Source: Priapulus caudatus (lineage: Eukaryota; Priapulida; Priapulimorpha; Priapulimorphida; Priapulidae). From it: a DNA stretch of 51,867 nt. Of this stretch, positions 37,005 through 51,284 are shown one piece after another. Numbering within the stretch: position 1 is the stretch's first letter; each line of letters starts with the position of its first letter. Location of the stretch: positions 157,883-209,749 of the forward strand of contig NW_014577488.1 of NCBI RefSeq assembly GCF_000485595.1, read 5' to 3'. The position numbers and the translations under genes were made by a program. The notes beneath the pieces were generated by a model, which ran no database searches, was not told the DNA's origin, and worked only from the letters and a program-made list of their open reading frames with translations.

Positions 37005-38905
37005 ATTTGCGCCACTGCATACTGTACGCCTGAAACGGTGCTCGCGCATGCGCAATATCTCCTAGAGAAGAAGAATATTTTGGAAAAATTATGCATTTAG
37101 AATAGGGAGGAGGTATTCTAGCATAGATTTATACGATAATATTTCACGACTATACCTCTCTTGAGAAATAGGAAGAAGACCTCGCATGTAAGGCGCCCGC
37201 TGCATATATACCAGTCAGTACACAATTTGGCTACGTTAGTGTGTTAGCGCATGCGCAATATCTCACCAGAGGAGTTATATTTTGTAATGAATATGCATTT
37301 AAGATGGTTAGGGGATATCTCAGCATAGATTTATGAAATAAATTGTTATCAGTAGACCTGTGTTCATGATTGGGAAAGCGCCCTAGCTTGTGGGAAGCAA
37401 AACTACTAATCCTGTCCTTCCCTTGCCTCCCCCTCTGTCCCTCGCTCAGCCTCATTCTTTTTTACCGCCCTCCGCTTTCGTTCCTGTCGCCTTTCCTAAG
37501 TCTTCCAACCCTCTTTCTTTTTAGCAAGCTATATTATGCAGTGTTCCTCAGTTCATACTGCACACCTGAAACGGTGCTTGCGCATGCGTAATATCTCCCG
37601 AGAAGAATAATAGTTTGCAGAAATTATGCATTTACAATAGGGAGGAGATACTCTAGCATAGATTTATATGATAAAATTTCATCAGTATAGCTCTCTTGAG
37701 AAATAGGAAGAAGACCTCGCATGTAAGGTGCCCGCTGCATATACCAGTCAGTACACAATTTGGCTACGTTAGTGTGTTAGCGCATGCGCAATATCTCACC
37801 AGAGGAGTTATATTTTGTAATGGATATACATTTAAAATGGTTAGGGGATATCTCAGCATAGATTTATAAAATAAATTGTTATCAGTAGACCTGTGTTTAT
37901 GATTGGGAGAGCGCCCTAGCCTGTGAGAAGCAAAACTACTAATTCATCCCCTCCTGTCCTTCCCTTGCCTCCCCCTCTGTCCCTCGCTCAGCCTCATTCT
38001 TTTATACCGCCCTCAGCTTTCTTCCCTGCCGCCTTTCCTCAGTCTCCCAACCCTCCTTCTCTCATAGCAAGCTATATTATGCAGTGTTCTTCAGTCCATA
38101 CTGCACGCCTGAAACGGTCCTCGCGCATGCGCAATATCTCCTAGAGGAGAAAAATATTTTGCAAAAATTATGCATTTAGAATAGGGAGGAGGTATTCTAG
38201 CATAGATTTATACGATAATATTTCACAACTATACCTCTCTTGAGAAATAGGAAGAAGACCTCGCATGTAAGGTGCCCGCTGCAGATACCAGTCAGTACAC
38301 AATTTGGCTACGTTAGTGTGTTAGCGCATGCGCAATATCTCACCAGAAAAGTTGTATTTTGTGATGGATATGCATTTAAACTGGTCAGGGGATATCTCAG
38401 CATAGATTTATAAAATAATTGTTATCAGTAGACCTGTGTTTATGATTGGGAGAGCGCCCTAGCTTGTGGGAAGCAAAACTACTAATTCATCCCCTCTTGT
38501 CCTTCCATTGCCTCCCCCTCTGTCCCTTGCTCAGCCTCATTTTTTATACCGCCCTCAGCTTTCTTCCCTGCCGCCTTTCTTCAGTCTCCCAACCCTCCTT
38601 CTCTCATAGCATGCTATATTAATTTAGTGTTCTTCAGTCCATACTGCACGCCTAAAACGGTGCTCGCGCATGCGTAATATCTCCCAAGAAGAATAATATT
38701 TTGCAAATATTACGCATTTCGAATAGGGAGATGGTATTCAAGCATAGATTTATATGATAATATTTTATCAGTATACCGCTCTTGTCAAATAAGAAGAATG
38801 CCTCGCATGTAAGGTGCCCGCTGCATATACCAGTCAGTACACAATTTGGCTACGTTAGTGTGTTAGCGCATGCGCAATATCTTACCAGAGGAGTTATATT
38901 TTGTT
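37005..38905 (+). repeat. ~540-bp satellite array, plus orientation
   Basis: Three and a half direct units. The GCGCATGCGC/T motif recurs at 37044, 37580, 38123 and 38666 (spacing 536, 543, 543), and a second set falls at 37247, 37780, 38324 and 38866. Each unit also has a pyrimidine-rich stretch (cccttgcctccccctctgtc), which gives recurrent spurious open frames. Confidence 0.9.
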
Positions 38906-39927
38906 AAGGAAAGGACAGGGAGGAGGTTGAATTATATTTTCTTCCCACGGCTAGGGCGCTCTCCAATCATAAACACAGGTCTATCTGATAACAATTTATT
39001 TTATAAACATCTTGCTGAGATTCCCTTTACCATATTTAAATGGATAATCATCACAAAATATAACTCCTCTGGGGAGATATTGCGCATGCGCTAACACACT
39101 AACGTAGCCAAATTATGACTGACTGGTATAGTGCACGCGGCACCTTCATGCGAGGTCATCTTTCTATTTCTGCTTAAGAGCGGTATACTGATGAAATATA
39201 TTATATTATTAATATACAATTCTATGCTAGAATAACTCCTCCCTATTCAAAATGCATAATAATTTGCAAATATTATTCTTCTTAGGAAGATATTGCGCAT
39301 GGCGCGAGCAACCGTTTTCAGGGCGTGCAGTAATGGACTCGAAGAACAATGGATAATATAGGGCATGCTATAAGAGAAGGAGGGTTGGAGCTGAAGAAAG
39401 GCGAAAGAAGAAAGCTGAGAGGGTATAACAGAATGAGGCGGCGCGAGGGCACCGAGGGGAGGCAAATGGAAGGACAGACGGGATGAATTAGTAGTTTTGC
39501 TTCCACAGGCCCTATGGGGGGGGGGACTACTTCCTATTTCTGAAGATAAGTATACTGATTTGAAAATATTATTAATACAATCTAATGCTAGAATATCTCC
39601 TGCCCTATTGTAAATGCATAATTTCTGCTTTAAAATATTCTTCTTCTCGGGAAATCATTGCGCATGCGCGAATCAGAGCCGTTTCAGGCGTGCAGTTTAT
39701 GAACTGGAAGAACACATGCTAAATACAGGCTTGCTAAGAGAGAAAGAGAGTTGGAGACTGAGAACAATGTGCAGGGAAAAAAGCCGTAGGGCGGTATAAA
39801 AAAAATGAGGCTGCGCGAGGACAGCAGGGGAGGTAAAGGAAAGGACAGGAGGGGATGAATTAGTAACGCTTTTGGCTTCCCACAGGCTAAGGAGCGCTCT
39901 CGCCAATCATAAACACAGGTCCTACTG
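38906..39927 (-). repeat. Satellite in minus orientation, error-rich
   Basis: Orientation flips abruptly at about 38905. The sequence shares specific variants with 45045-46085 (gagggtataac, ggactacttcctatttctga), suggesting two noisy readings of the same DNA. Confidence 0.75.
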
Positions 39928-39952
39928 NNNNNNNNNNNNNNNNNNNNNNNNN
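39928..39952. other. 25-N assembly gap
   Basis: Exactly 25 undetermined bases, a fixed-size placeholder rather than a measured gap. Confidence 0.99.
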
Positions 39953-42900
39953 TTGTTCGGTGTGGTGTGGTGTGTGTGGTGTGGTGTGGTGTGTGTGGTG
40001 TGGTGTGGTGTGGTGTGGTGTGGTGTGGTGTGGTGTGGTGTGGTGTGTTGGGTGGGTGGTTGTAGGGTGTGTGTGTGGTGTGGGTGGGTGGGTGGTGGTG
40101 TGGGTGTGTGCGTGTGGTGTGGTGTGGGTGTGGTGTGGTGTGGGTGTGTGTGGTGTGTGGTGTGTGTTGTGTGTGTGTGGTGTGGTGTGTGTGGTGTGGT
40201 TGGGTGGTGTGTGTGGTGTGGTGGGTGTGGTGTGTGGTGTGGTGTTGGTGTGGGTGGTGTGGTGTGGTTTGGTTGTGGTTTGTGGTGTGGTGTGGTGGGT
40301 GTGGTTGTGTGGTGGTGTGGTTGTGGTGTGTGTGGTGTGGTGGGTGTGGTGTGGGTGGTGTGGTGTGGTGTGGTGTCGGTGTGGGTGGTGTGGTGTTGTG
40401 GTGTGGGTGGTGTGGTGTGTGTGGTGGTGTTGGGCTGTGGGTGTGTGGTGTGGTGTGGCGTGTGTGTGGGCGTGGCGTAAGAATGTGCGTGAGCTGGTGA
40501 TTTGTTGGTTGTGTATGTCCTGCGCCGCGTTTACGTGCGCGTTGCCTTTAGGCTGTGGTGCTTGCTGCTAACCGGCGCACCGCTACCGATTCCGCGCCCA
40601 AGTCAAATTACTCACACGAATAATATAAATAACATAATTATACGAATATAGATATTAATATTAATCAATAAAATAAAAGAACAAACAATCATTACATATT
40701 ATTTTCGATCACCGTAACTCGGCAGCCGATCCGGACCTCGGTTCTCCGCTAACGATGCCGCGTGTCTGCCAGCACCACAGTTTTGAGAGCTGCTCAACCC
40801 AGCCAGTGCGGAGCAAGTGATACGTCTAGGCGGGGCTGTCCGCGGACCGTTCAGCTAACTTCCTCTACCAGTGGCCAAGTGACCACGGTAAGTTAGCACC
40901 AATAGAAATAATATGGGTTAGAACTAGTATAGTGGGTGTCTCTATATATTTCTATGGTTGCACCGCAGCTGTATTGTCATCACGCGGGCGTTTTAACTAC
41001 GACTATATGACATGTGAAAAATATATATATAGCCGCAGTGTTTTTTTTACATGGAATTAAGATCAAATGAACACACATCTATCACGACACACACGCGCGC
41101 GTTACGCACGAACACACGACGCGCACCACGAACATCACGCATCACAGCACCACGAGACACATGCACATGACGTCATCTGGCATGTATCTGGCATCACTGT
41201 GGATCATCACACGTTTATAACACTCTACGTTCAAGAGGTTGTGAGTATTTCAAACGGTTTGGTCATTAATTCTACATTGTGCTTAGTAATATTTGTCTGT
41301 ACGTAACGAACAACACAACCCAGCACTAGTTATTACCTATGTTATTCGTTCTTTTAGATGCCGCGAAGGAAAGTGTAAAAGGGTAGGAAGCATAGAAGAC
41401 GAGGAGGACGCCACAGCGGACGTATAGGTCAGTATAGTAATATGCATTATAGTATAGTATAGTAAGTATAGTTATAGTATAGTAGTAGTATAGAAAAGTA
41501 GTAGTAATAGTATAGTATAGTATAGTATAGTATAGTAAAGTAGTTAGATAGTATAGTATAGTATGTATAGTATAGTATAGTATAGTATAGTCATAGTAAT
41601 AGTATAGTATAGGTATAGTATAGTATAGTATAGGTATAGTATAGTAATAAAGTATAGCTAATATATAGTATAGTAATAGTATAGTATCAGTATTATAGTA
41701 TAGTGTAATAAGGGCTATTTTTTAGCTAGGCGTACGTAGCGTAGGCGTAGCGTAGCGTAGCGTATGATAGCATAGCTACATAGCCAGAGCAAGCCATAGC
41801 ATTAAAGCATTAGCATAGCATAGATAGCATAGCATAAGCATAGCATAGCATAGCATAGCATAGCATGAGCATGAGCCATAGCATAGCAAGCATAGCATAG
41901 CGCATATAGATATAGTATAGTATAGTATAGTTATATATCAGTATAGTATAGTATAGTTATAGTATAGTATAGTATAGTTATATAGTATAGTAATAATACT
42001 GGCATTATACTTGTACATAGGTAACACTGGATAAGGCTTCTAGAAAACTACTGCCGATCTATCACGTGCGTGTGCGGGCCTTTTGCCTGCACGAACAAAC
42101 TTGTACAGAACATAGAGTCCTCGACCACGCAAGTTTGACTCTTTATATATAGTATATTTTATATATTTATTTTCTTATCTTATATCTTTATATTGGTTGG
42201 TTATATTTTTTGCCGACCTTGTAAATATTATAAAGGCTATGTACGATTCCAGGAGGCCGAGAAGATTGTTTACTACTGGCAGCCGGCAGCGGCGGTAAAA
42301 AGCGGTAAATGGCGATAAAAGCGACAAGGGCAGTGGCAGAGAGGTCCGTGGGAAGAGAGACGCCGAGAGGGAGTCAGATGGAGAGGTGGAATGGTGGGGA
42401 AGCAAGGAGGGTAGGGCACACACGGATAAGCGTCGTGGCCAGGGGTGATCAGCGCGGAGTGACGGCATCACCTCAACAACCACGCAGCATGCGCCCGCGT
42501 CACCCAAGCGAGCCATCATTCACGGGACTATACACTCGCGCCATACCCCAAACCTTTTACCACAGTAACGACGATATCGCCTCTAGGTTACCGAACTCCC
42601 AGTATGTGCGGAACTTACAGAACGGTTGGTCCTCTGCCTTGGTGTGCTATTCGTATAGTGTGTAGTTCTACTAACAGTTAATTGCATTTTTAGTACGTCA
42701 GCAGTGAGCTGTAGACTAATTTGAATTAATTCTTGATACACAATGAAAGTATCGATAACGGGTGTTACCGTACGATTTTTTTCAATTCGAAGTCATTTCA
42801 AGTGAGATGTGTTATAATAATTGTAGTTTCGCTTACAGGAATAATAATAATAGTTTCATTAATAAAAATAGAATCAATAAATAAAAAATAATTCAATAAG

Positions 42901-45050
42901 AATAAATGTGTAAATAAATGGCAGGTGCACCAAGAATATTGTCTTATTTAACTGTCGATGATGCAGAACATTTTTGATTGTGTGTATTTGGTACTTTTAC
43001 GAGTTTCTTTCATTGCAATTGGCAGGAGCGCTATTGTTATTTATCGTGTTTAAAAATTATTGTTCAGTGTACAAGCTGAAAGAAAGTGGCAACCGCATAG
43101 TCACTTACCAAACAAAGGTTGGTGAATATTCACCACACACTACATCAATGCTGCCAGAGTTGGCAAGTATAGATCAACATTGTTGAAATAAATACTCGAA
43201 CAAGTGTTTCCGTTGTGAAAAAGGTTTAACCCATGCGTCAGCGTCCAGGCCTAGCTCACCAATAATTTCTCAAAACCATCCAACACTGGTTTGCAATATA
43301 TAAGGGTCTTAACACTGACCACACACAGCCAACATTTGTTCAAAGCTAATGCTGCTGGACAAGACAGAGCGTGTGAGTGTGTGTGTGTGCTGTGTGGGTG
43401 TGTGTGATGTGTGTGTTGTGTGTGTGTGTGTGTGTGTGTTCGTGCGCATTGTGTGTGTGTGAGTGTGTGTGGTGTGTGTGTGGGGGTTGTGTGGTGTGTG
43501 TGTGTGCGTGGTGTCGTGTGAGTGTGTGCTGTGTGCTCTGCTTGTGGTGCGTGAGCGTGTGCGTGTGCCGTGTGCGTGTGCGTGTGCTGTGGTGTGCGTG
43601 TGTGGGATGTCCTGTGGTGCGTGTGCGAGCGCGGCGTGTGTACGTGTGTATTTGTGTACGTGTGCATGTGTGTGTGTGAGTGTGTGCATGTGTGTGTGTT
43701 GTGTTGTGTGTGTGTGTGTGTGTGTGTGATTTGTGTGTGTTGTGTGCGTGTGCGTGTGCGTTCGCGCGTGCCTGTGCGTGAACAGCGCGGGTATTTTGTG
43801 CCCTGTGGCGCGCGTGTCGTGTGTGCCGCTCACGTTGTGTTAGTTTTGAGTTAGTCGTTTAGGCAGATTATGGTTTAGGTATGGCAACGCTAACTGGCTA
43901 CGGACATAAGTGAAGCCGAAGCTTGTTAGCTATGGAGTTAGCGCCGGCAATTGGCTGTCACTCAGTATGGACTGAAAAACATTGCATAATATAGTTTGCT
44001 GAAAATGAGATAAGAGAGTTGGGAAACTGAGCAAATGTAGAGGGAAGGAGAGCTGAGGGCGGTATAACAAGAATGAGCGCGAGCGAGGAAGATTGGTGAG
44101 GGAAGGGAAGGAGAACAGGAGAGGGTGAATGTAGTTAGTTTTGCTTCACGACAAGCTAGGGCGCTCTCCCAATCATAAACCACAGGTCTACTGATAGAAC
44201 AGTGTATTATAAAAACTTATTCTGGGATTATCCGCCTAATTTATTTTAAAAATGCATATCCATCACAAAATATAACTCCCTCTGGTGAGATATTGGCGCA
44301 TGCGCGCTAACACAACTAAGCGTAGCCAAATTGTGTACTGACTGCCGTATATGCACCGGGGACACCTTGCATATGACGTCTTCTTTCCTATTTTCAAGAG
44401 AGGTTATATGATTGATAAATATTATTATATAAAGTCTTTGGCTAGAATACTGCCTCCTATCTATAATGCATTAATCTTTGGAAAATTGCAATTTGATCTT
44501 CTGGAGATATTGCCGCAATGCGCGGAGCACCGTTTCAGGCGTGGCAGTATGGGACTGTAAGAACACTGGATAACTATAGCTTGCTAAAGAGAAAGAGAGT
44601 TGGGAGGCTTTAGGAAAAGGCGTGCAACGGGAAGAAAGCTGAGGGCGCGTAAAAAAGAATGAGGCTGAAGCGAGGGACAGATGGGGAGACCCACAGAATC
44701 GAACGGTCTAGGAGGGGTGAATTAGTAGTTTTGCCTCCCACAGCTAATGGGGGGGACTACTTTCTATGTTCTGAGAAAGATATGACTGATGAAATATTAT
44801 TATATAAATCTATGCTAGAATATCTCCTCCTATTGTAAATGCATAATTTCTGCCTGAAATATTCTTCTTCTGCGGGAGATATTGCGCAATGCGCGATCAC
44901 CGTTTCAGGCGTGCAGTATGAACTGAAGAACACATGCGCTCAATATACAGCTTGCTAAGAGAGAAGACGAGAGTTGGAGACTGAGAAAATGTGGCCAGGG
45001 AAAAAAAGCTGGAGGCGTAGTAAAAAAATGAGGCTTGCGCGAGGACAGGA
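39953..45050. repeat. Left arm of large inverted duplication (error-rich)
   Basis: In order it holds (GGTGT)n at 39957-40490, a damaged copy of the cysteine-rich exon at 40736-40887, a damaged copy of the basic-tail exon near 41359-41430, (TATAG)n/(TAGCA)n at 41430-41990, (TG)n at 43370-43770 and satellite from 43980. This is the reverse complement, in mirror order, of 47308-51867, with many indels. Confidence 0.85.
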
Positions 45051-47308
45051 TGGGGAGTAAGGAAGGACAGGAGGGGATGAATTAGTAGTTTTGCTTCCCA
45101 CAGGCCTAGGGCGCTCTCCCCAATATCAAACACAGGTCTATCTGATAACAATTTATTTATAAATCTATGCTGAGATATCCCTTAACCATTTTAATGCATA
45201 ATGCATCACAAAATATAACTCTGCGGGAGATATTCGCGCATGCGCTAACACACTAACGTAGCCAAATATGTGTACTGACTGCGTATAGTGCCGCGGCACC
45301 TACTCATGCGAGGTCTATCTTTCTATTTCTCTTAAGAGCGGGTATACTGATGAATATATTATATTATTAATATACAATCTATGCTAGAATAACTCCTCCC
45401 TATTCAAAATGCATAATATTTGCAAATATGTATCTTCATTAGGAGATATTGCGCATGGCAGCGAGCACCGTTTTCAGGCGCGTGCAGTAATGGACTGAAG
45501 AACCATGCGATAAATATAGGCATGCTATAAGAGAATGGAGGGTTGGCAGACTGAAGAAAGGCGAAGAGAAGAAAGCTGAGAGGGTATAACATGAATGAGG
45601 CGGCGCGAGGGACACGAGGGGGAGGCAAGGAAGGACAGAGGGGATGAATTAGTAGGTCTTTGTTCCACAGGCTCTATGCGGGGGGGGGACTACTTCCTAT
45701 TTCTGAAAGAATAAGATATACTGATTGAAAATATTATTAATCAAAATCTATGCTAGGAATATCTCCTCCCTATGTAAATGCACTAATTTCTGCTTTAAAA
45801 TATTCTTCTTCTCGGGAAAGTCATTGCGCCATGCGCGATCAAGCCGTTTCAGGCGTGCAGTTATGAACTGAGAAGAACACATGCTACAATACAGCTTGCT
45901 AAGAGAGAAAGATGAGTTGGAGACTGCAGAAAAATGTGCAGGAAAAAAGCCGAGGGCGGTATAAAAAATGAGGCTGCGCGAGGGACAGCAGGGGGAGGTA
46001 AAGGAAAGACAGGAGGGGCATGAATTAGTAACTGTTTTGGCTTCCACAGGCTTAGAGGAGCGCTCTTCCCAATCATAACACAGTCTACTTGATAACAATT
46101 TTATTTTATAAATCTATGCTGAGATATCCCTTAAACCATTGTAAATGCATATGCATCACAAAATATAACTCCTCTGGGGAGATATTGCGCATGCGCTAAC
46201 ACACTACGTAGCCAAATTGTGCACTGACTGGTATATGCAGGCCGGGCACCGTTACATGTGCGAGGTTCATCTTTCTATTTCTTCAAGAGCGGTATACTGA
46301 TGAAATATATTATATATATTATTAAATCTTGTATGTTAGAATACCTCCTCCCTATTCGGAATATGCATAATATTTTGCAACAATATTATTATTCCTTGGG
46401 AGAGATTGCGCATGCGCGAGCTCCGTTTTGGCGTGCAGTATGGACTGAAGATACACTGGCATAAATAGCATGCTATGCGAAAGAGGAGTGTTGGGAGTAC
46501 TTGAAGAAAAGCGGCAGGGAGAAAGCTGTAGGGCGGTATAAAAAAATGAGGCTGAGCAAGGGACAGAGGGCGGGAGGCAAGGAAAAGGACAGGGAGGGGA
46601 TGAATAAGTAGTTTTTGCTTCCACAGCGCTAGAGGCGCTCTCCCATATCATAAACACAGGTCTACTTGCATAACAATTTATTTCATAAATCTATTTTTGA
46701 GATATCCCCTAACCAGGTTTTACAATGCATATTTGCATTACAAAATATAGACTCCTCTGGTAAGATATTGCGCATGCGCTAACCCACTAACGTTAGCCAA
46801 ATTGGTGTACTGACTGCGTATATGCAGCGGGCACCCTTACGATGCGAGGCATTCTTCCTGATTTGACCAAGAGCGGTAGTACTGATAAATAATTATCAGA
46901 TAAATCTATGCTTGAATACCATCTCCCTATTCGAAATGCCGTAATATTTGCAAAAATATTGATTCTTCATTGGGAGATATTACGCATTAGTGCGGAGCCA
47001 CCGTTTAGGCGTGCAGCTTATGCGACTGAAGAACACTTAAAATTAACTGAGCATGCTTATGAGAGAAGAGGGCTTGGGGAGCTGTAAGGAAAGGCGGCAG
47101 GGAAGAAAGCTGAGGGCTGATATAAAAAAGAGGCTGAGCAAGCGACAGAGGGGGAGCAAATGGTAAGGAAAGAGGGGATGAATTTAGGTAGTTTTAGCTT
47201 CCCACAAGCTAGGGCGCTCTCCCAATCATAAACACAGGTCTACTGATAACAATTGATTTTATAATTCTATGCTGAGCATATCCCCTGACCAGTTTAAATG
47301 CATATCCA
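45050..47308 (-). repeat. Satellite units between the inverted arms
   Basis: Four or so noisy minus-orientation units forming the loop of the inverted structure. At about 47308 the sequence turns to plus orientation in mid-unit. Confidence 0.75.
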
Positions 47309-48340
47309 TCTGCCTCCCCCTCTGTCCCTCGCTCAGCCTCATTTTTTTTACCGCCCTCAGCTTTCTTCTCTGCTGCCTTTCCTCAGTTTCCCAGCTCTCT
47401 TTCTCTCTTAGCAAGCTATATTATGCAGTGTTCTTAGGTCCATACTGCACGCCTGAAACGGTGATCGCGCATGCGCAATATCTCCCGAGAAGAAGAATAT
47501 TTAGCAGAAATTATGCATTTACAATAGGGAGGAGATATTCTAGCATAGATTTATATAATAATATTTCATCAGTATATCTTTCTTCAGAAATAGAAAGTAG
47601 TCCCCCCCCCCATAGCCTGTGGGGAGCAAAACTACTAATTCATCCCCTCCTGACCTTCATTTGCCTCCCCATCTGTCCCTCGCTCAGCCTCATTCTTTTT
47701 TACCGCCCTCAGCTTTCTTCCCTGCAGCCTTTCCTAAGCCTCCCAACTCTCTTTCTCTCTTAGCAAGCTATATTATGCAGTGTTCTTCAGTCCATACTGC
47801 ACGCCTGAAACGGTGCTCGCGCATGCGCAATATCTCCAGAGAAAAATGCAATTTTCCAAAGATTATGCATTTATAATAGGGAGGAGGTATTCTAGCAAAG
47901 ATTTATATAATAATATTTTATCAATATACCTCTCTTGAAAAATAGGAAAAAGACGTCATATGCAAGGTGCCCGGTGCATATACCAGTCAGTACACAATTT
48001 GGCTACGTTAGTGTGTTAGCGCATGCGCAATATCTCACCAGAGGAGTTATATTTTGTGATGGATATGCATTTAAAATAATTAGGGGATATCCCAGAATAG
48101 TTTTATAAAATACACTGTTATCAGTAGACCTGTGTTTATGATTGGGAGAGCGCCCTAGCTTGTCGGAAGCAAAACTACTAATTCACCCTCTCCTGTCCTT
48201 CCCTTGCCTCACCATCTGTCTCTCGCTCCGCCTCATTCTTTTATACCGCCCTCAGCTCTCTTCCCTGCTACATTTGCTCAGTTTCCCAACTCTCTTTCTC
48301 ATTTAGCAAACTATATTATGCAATGTTTTTCAGTCCATAC
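47308..48340 (+). repeat. Satellite, plus orientation, clean
   Basis: Nearly two regular units resembling 37005-38905, ending at a sequence (tcagtccatactgagtgaca) whose reverse complement is near 43960. Confidence 0.85.
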
Positions 48341-48459
48341 TGAGTGACAGCCAATTGCCGCGCTAACTCCATAGCTAACAGCTTCGGCTCACTATGTCCT
48401 GTAGCCAGTTACGTTGCCCATACCTAAACCTAATCTGCCTAAACCTAAACCTAAACTAA

Positions 48460-48530
48460 CACACGTGAGCGCACACACACACGCGCGCACAGGCACGCGC
48501 GCACGCACAGGCACGCGCGAACGCACACGC

Positions 48531-48577
<47 letters not shown>

Positions 48578-48905
48578 ACTAGTGTGCCAGACGACTCACA
48601 CACACGACATGCAACACGTAACAAATACACACGTACACACGCGCGCATCGCCAACACGCACACACAGCATCACGCAGCACACGCACACGCAGCTGACGCA
48701 CAGCAACACGCACACGCACACGCACACGCTCACGCACAACAAGACAAAGCAGCATGCACACACTCACACACACACACGCACACACACACACAACGATCCC
48801 CCACACGACACACAGCACACACTCCACACACGACAACCCGTAACACACACACACACACACAGCACAACACACATCACACACACACACACCACACCACACA
48901 CTCAC
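48460..48905. repeat. (CA)n-rich microsatellite
   Basis: CA and CACACG/CACGCA runs, the mirror of the TG-rich block at 43370-43770. Confidence 0.95.
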
Positions 48906-49961
48906 ACTCTGTCTTGTCAGCAGCGATAGCTTTGAACAAATGTGGCTTGTGTGTGGTCAGTGTTAAGACCCTTATATTTGCAAACGCAGTGTTGGATGGT
49001 TTTGCAGAAATTATTGGTAGGCAGCGCCTGGACCGCTGACGCATGGGTTAAACCTTTTTTCACAACGGAAACACTTGTTGCGAGTATTTATTTCAACAAA
49101 TGGTTGAATCCTATACTTGCCAACTCTGGTCAGATTGATGTAGTTGTGGTGAATAATTCACCAACTTTGTTTGGTAAGTGACTATAGGTTTGCCATTTCT
49201 TTCAGCTTGTACAGCTGAACAATAATTTTTAAACGACAAATAACAATAGGCTCTGCCAATTGCCAATAAGATACTCGTAAAAGCTACCAAATACACAAAT
49301 GCAAAAATGTTCTGCATCATGACAGTGTATGAAGAGCAATATCTTTGGTGCACCTGATTTATTACACCATTTATTCTTATTGATATTATTTTTTATTATT
49401 GTTTATTTTTATTCATGAAACTATTATTTTATTCTGTAAGCGAAACTACAATTATTATAACACATCTCGCACTTGAAATGATTGATGAAAAAAATCGTAC
49501 GTAACACCAGTTATCTGATAGCTTTCTTGTGTATCAAGATAATTGCAAATTAGTCTACAGTTCACTGTGACGTATAAAAAATACAAGTTTAACTTTAGTA
49601 ACAGCCTAACAAGCACAAGGCATAGGATCAGCACGGCATGGCGGGGTAACAGCTACGTGCAGCACGCCAATACTGGGATCCGGTAACCTAGAGGACGTTA
49701 TCGTGCGTTACTGGGTAAAGGTTTGGGGTATGGCGCGCGTGTATGTCGTGATTAGGTCGGTTGGGGTTGACGCGGGCGCGATGCGTGCGTGGTTGTTGAG
49801 GTGATTGCCGTCACTCCGCGTCTATCACCCCGGACGACGGCTTAATCGTGTGGCTACTCCTCCTTGCTTCCCCACCATTCCACCTCTCACATCTGACTGC
49901 CTCGTCGGGCGTCTCTCTTCCCAGGACCTCTCTTGCACTGCCTTGTCGCTTTTATGGCCGT
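48906..49961. other. Unassigned stretch
   Basis: No exon recognised on either strand. The same DNA in reverse is at about 42310-43330. Downstream of the putative stop of the minus-strand gene, so part may be its 3' UTR. Confidence 0.4.
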
Positions 49962-49996
49962 TTACGGCCCTTCTTCTAACGGCCGCTGCGCTGTTC
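49962..49996 (-). CDS. Possible last coding exon of the cysteine-rich gene
   Basis: After acceptor ttactactgcag the in-phase frame runs TAQRPLEEGP to TAA. The phase matches, but the exon is only 35 coding bases and another frame is open longer, so it is tentative. Confidence 0.3.
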
Positions 49997-50274
49997 CTGC
50001 AGTAGTAACAATATTCTTCGGCGCTCCTGGAGAATCGTACATAGCTCTTATAATATTTTCACAAGGTCGGCAAAAAAATATATAAGATCTAATGTAAGAA
50101 AATAAATATTAAATATACTATATTATAAAGAGTTCAAACTTGCGTGTCGAGGACTCTATGTCTGTACAAGTTGTTGTGCAAGCAAAGGCCCGCAACGCAC
50201 GTTGATTAGATCGGCAGTAGTTTTCTCAGAAGCGCTTATCCGTGTTCCATATGTACAAGTATTAAATGCCAGTA

Positions 50275-50760
50275 TTATACTATACTATACTACTATACTA
50301 TACTATAGCTATACTATACTAAACTATACTGATAGTTAACTATACTATACTATAGCTATATGCTATACTTATGCCTTATGCTAGCTTGCTATGCTATGCT
50401 ATGCTATGCTATGCTATGCTATGGGCTATGCTATGCTTATGCTATGCTATAGCTATGCATGCTATGCTATGGCTATGCTATGGCTATGCTATGCTATGCT
50501 ATGCATAGCGCCTACGCTACACGCTTACGCTACGCTACGCCTAGCTATGCCTATACATATACTATATACTATACTATACTATTACTATACTTATACCTAT
50601 ACTGATACTAATATATTATACTTTACTATACTATACTATACTATACTATACTATACTATACTATACTATACTATACTATACTATACTATACTATACTATA
50701 CTTTACTATACTATACTATACTATACTATACTTTACTATACTATACTATAATGCAGTATA
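50275..50760. repeat. (ACTAT)n/(GCTAT)n pentanucleotide array
   Basis: Pentamer array with TGCTA-type units at 50380-50510, in the intron after the basic-tail exon. The mirror copy is 41430-41990. Confidence 0.95.
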
Positions 50761-50770
50761 CTATACTGAC

Positions 50771-50840
50771 CACTACGTCCGCTGTGGCGTCCTCCTCGTC
50801 CTCTATGCTTCTTACCCTTTTTACATTTCCTTCGCGGCAT
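50771..50840 (-). CDS. Basic-tail exon of the cysteine-rich gene
   Basis: The acceptor attcgttctttag is in phase 0 with the previous exon. The peptide MPRRKCKKGKKHRGRGGRHS is extremely basic, like the heparin-binding tails of secreted ligands (inference). The donor is GTCAGT, and the (TATAG)n array starts almost at once. Confidence 0.55.
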
Positions 50841-51284
50841 CTAAAGAACGAATAACATAGTAATAACTAGTGCGTGGGGTTGTGTTGTTCGTTTACGTAC
50901 AGTAAAATATTATAAGCACAATGTAGCAATTAATGAACCAAACCGTTTGAAATATCACAACCTCTGAAGTAGAGTGTTATAACGTGTGATGATCACAGTG
51001 ATGCCAGATACACTGCCAGATGACGTCATGTGATGTGTGCGTGTGTGTGCATGCGTGTGTGCGTGGGTGCGTGCGTGTGTTCGTGCGTACGCGCGTGTGT
51101 GTGTGATAGAGTGTGTTCATTTGATCTTAATTCATGTAAAAAAAACTCGCTATATATTTTTTCAATGCCATATAGTCGTAGTAAAACGCCTCGGTGCTGA
51201 CAATATAGCTGCGGTGCAACCATAGAAATATATAGAGACACCTATACTATTTCTACCCATATTATTTCTATGGGTGCAACTTAC

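Noticed and set aside
37370-38144. Recurrent Ser/Pro/Leu frames in the satellite
   Set aside because: They are products of the pyrimidine-rich part of each unit and contain no recognisable domain.
39960-40571. A 203-codon open frame in the GGTGT array
   Set aside because: Only Val/Trp/Cys/Gly repeats from a pentamer microsatellite, in an error-rich copy next to an N gap.
42309-42665. A 118-codon open frame (MAIKATRAVAERS...)
   Set aside because: It exists only in the error-rich arm; the mirrored clean sequence at about 49620-50000 is interrupted by stops in that frame.
43251-43854. His/Thr-rich or Val/Cys-rich frames
   Set aside because: (TG)n/(CA)n microsatellite translation; likewise 48392-48929.
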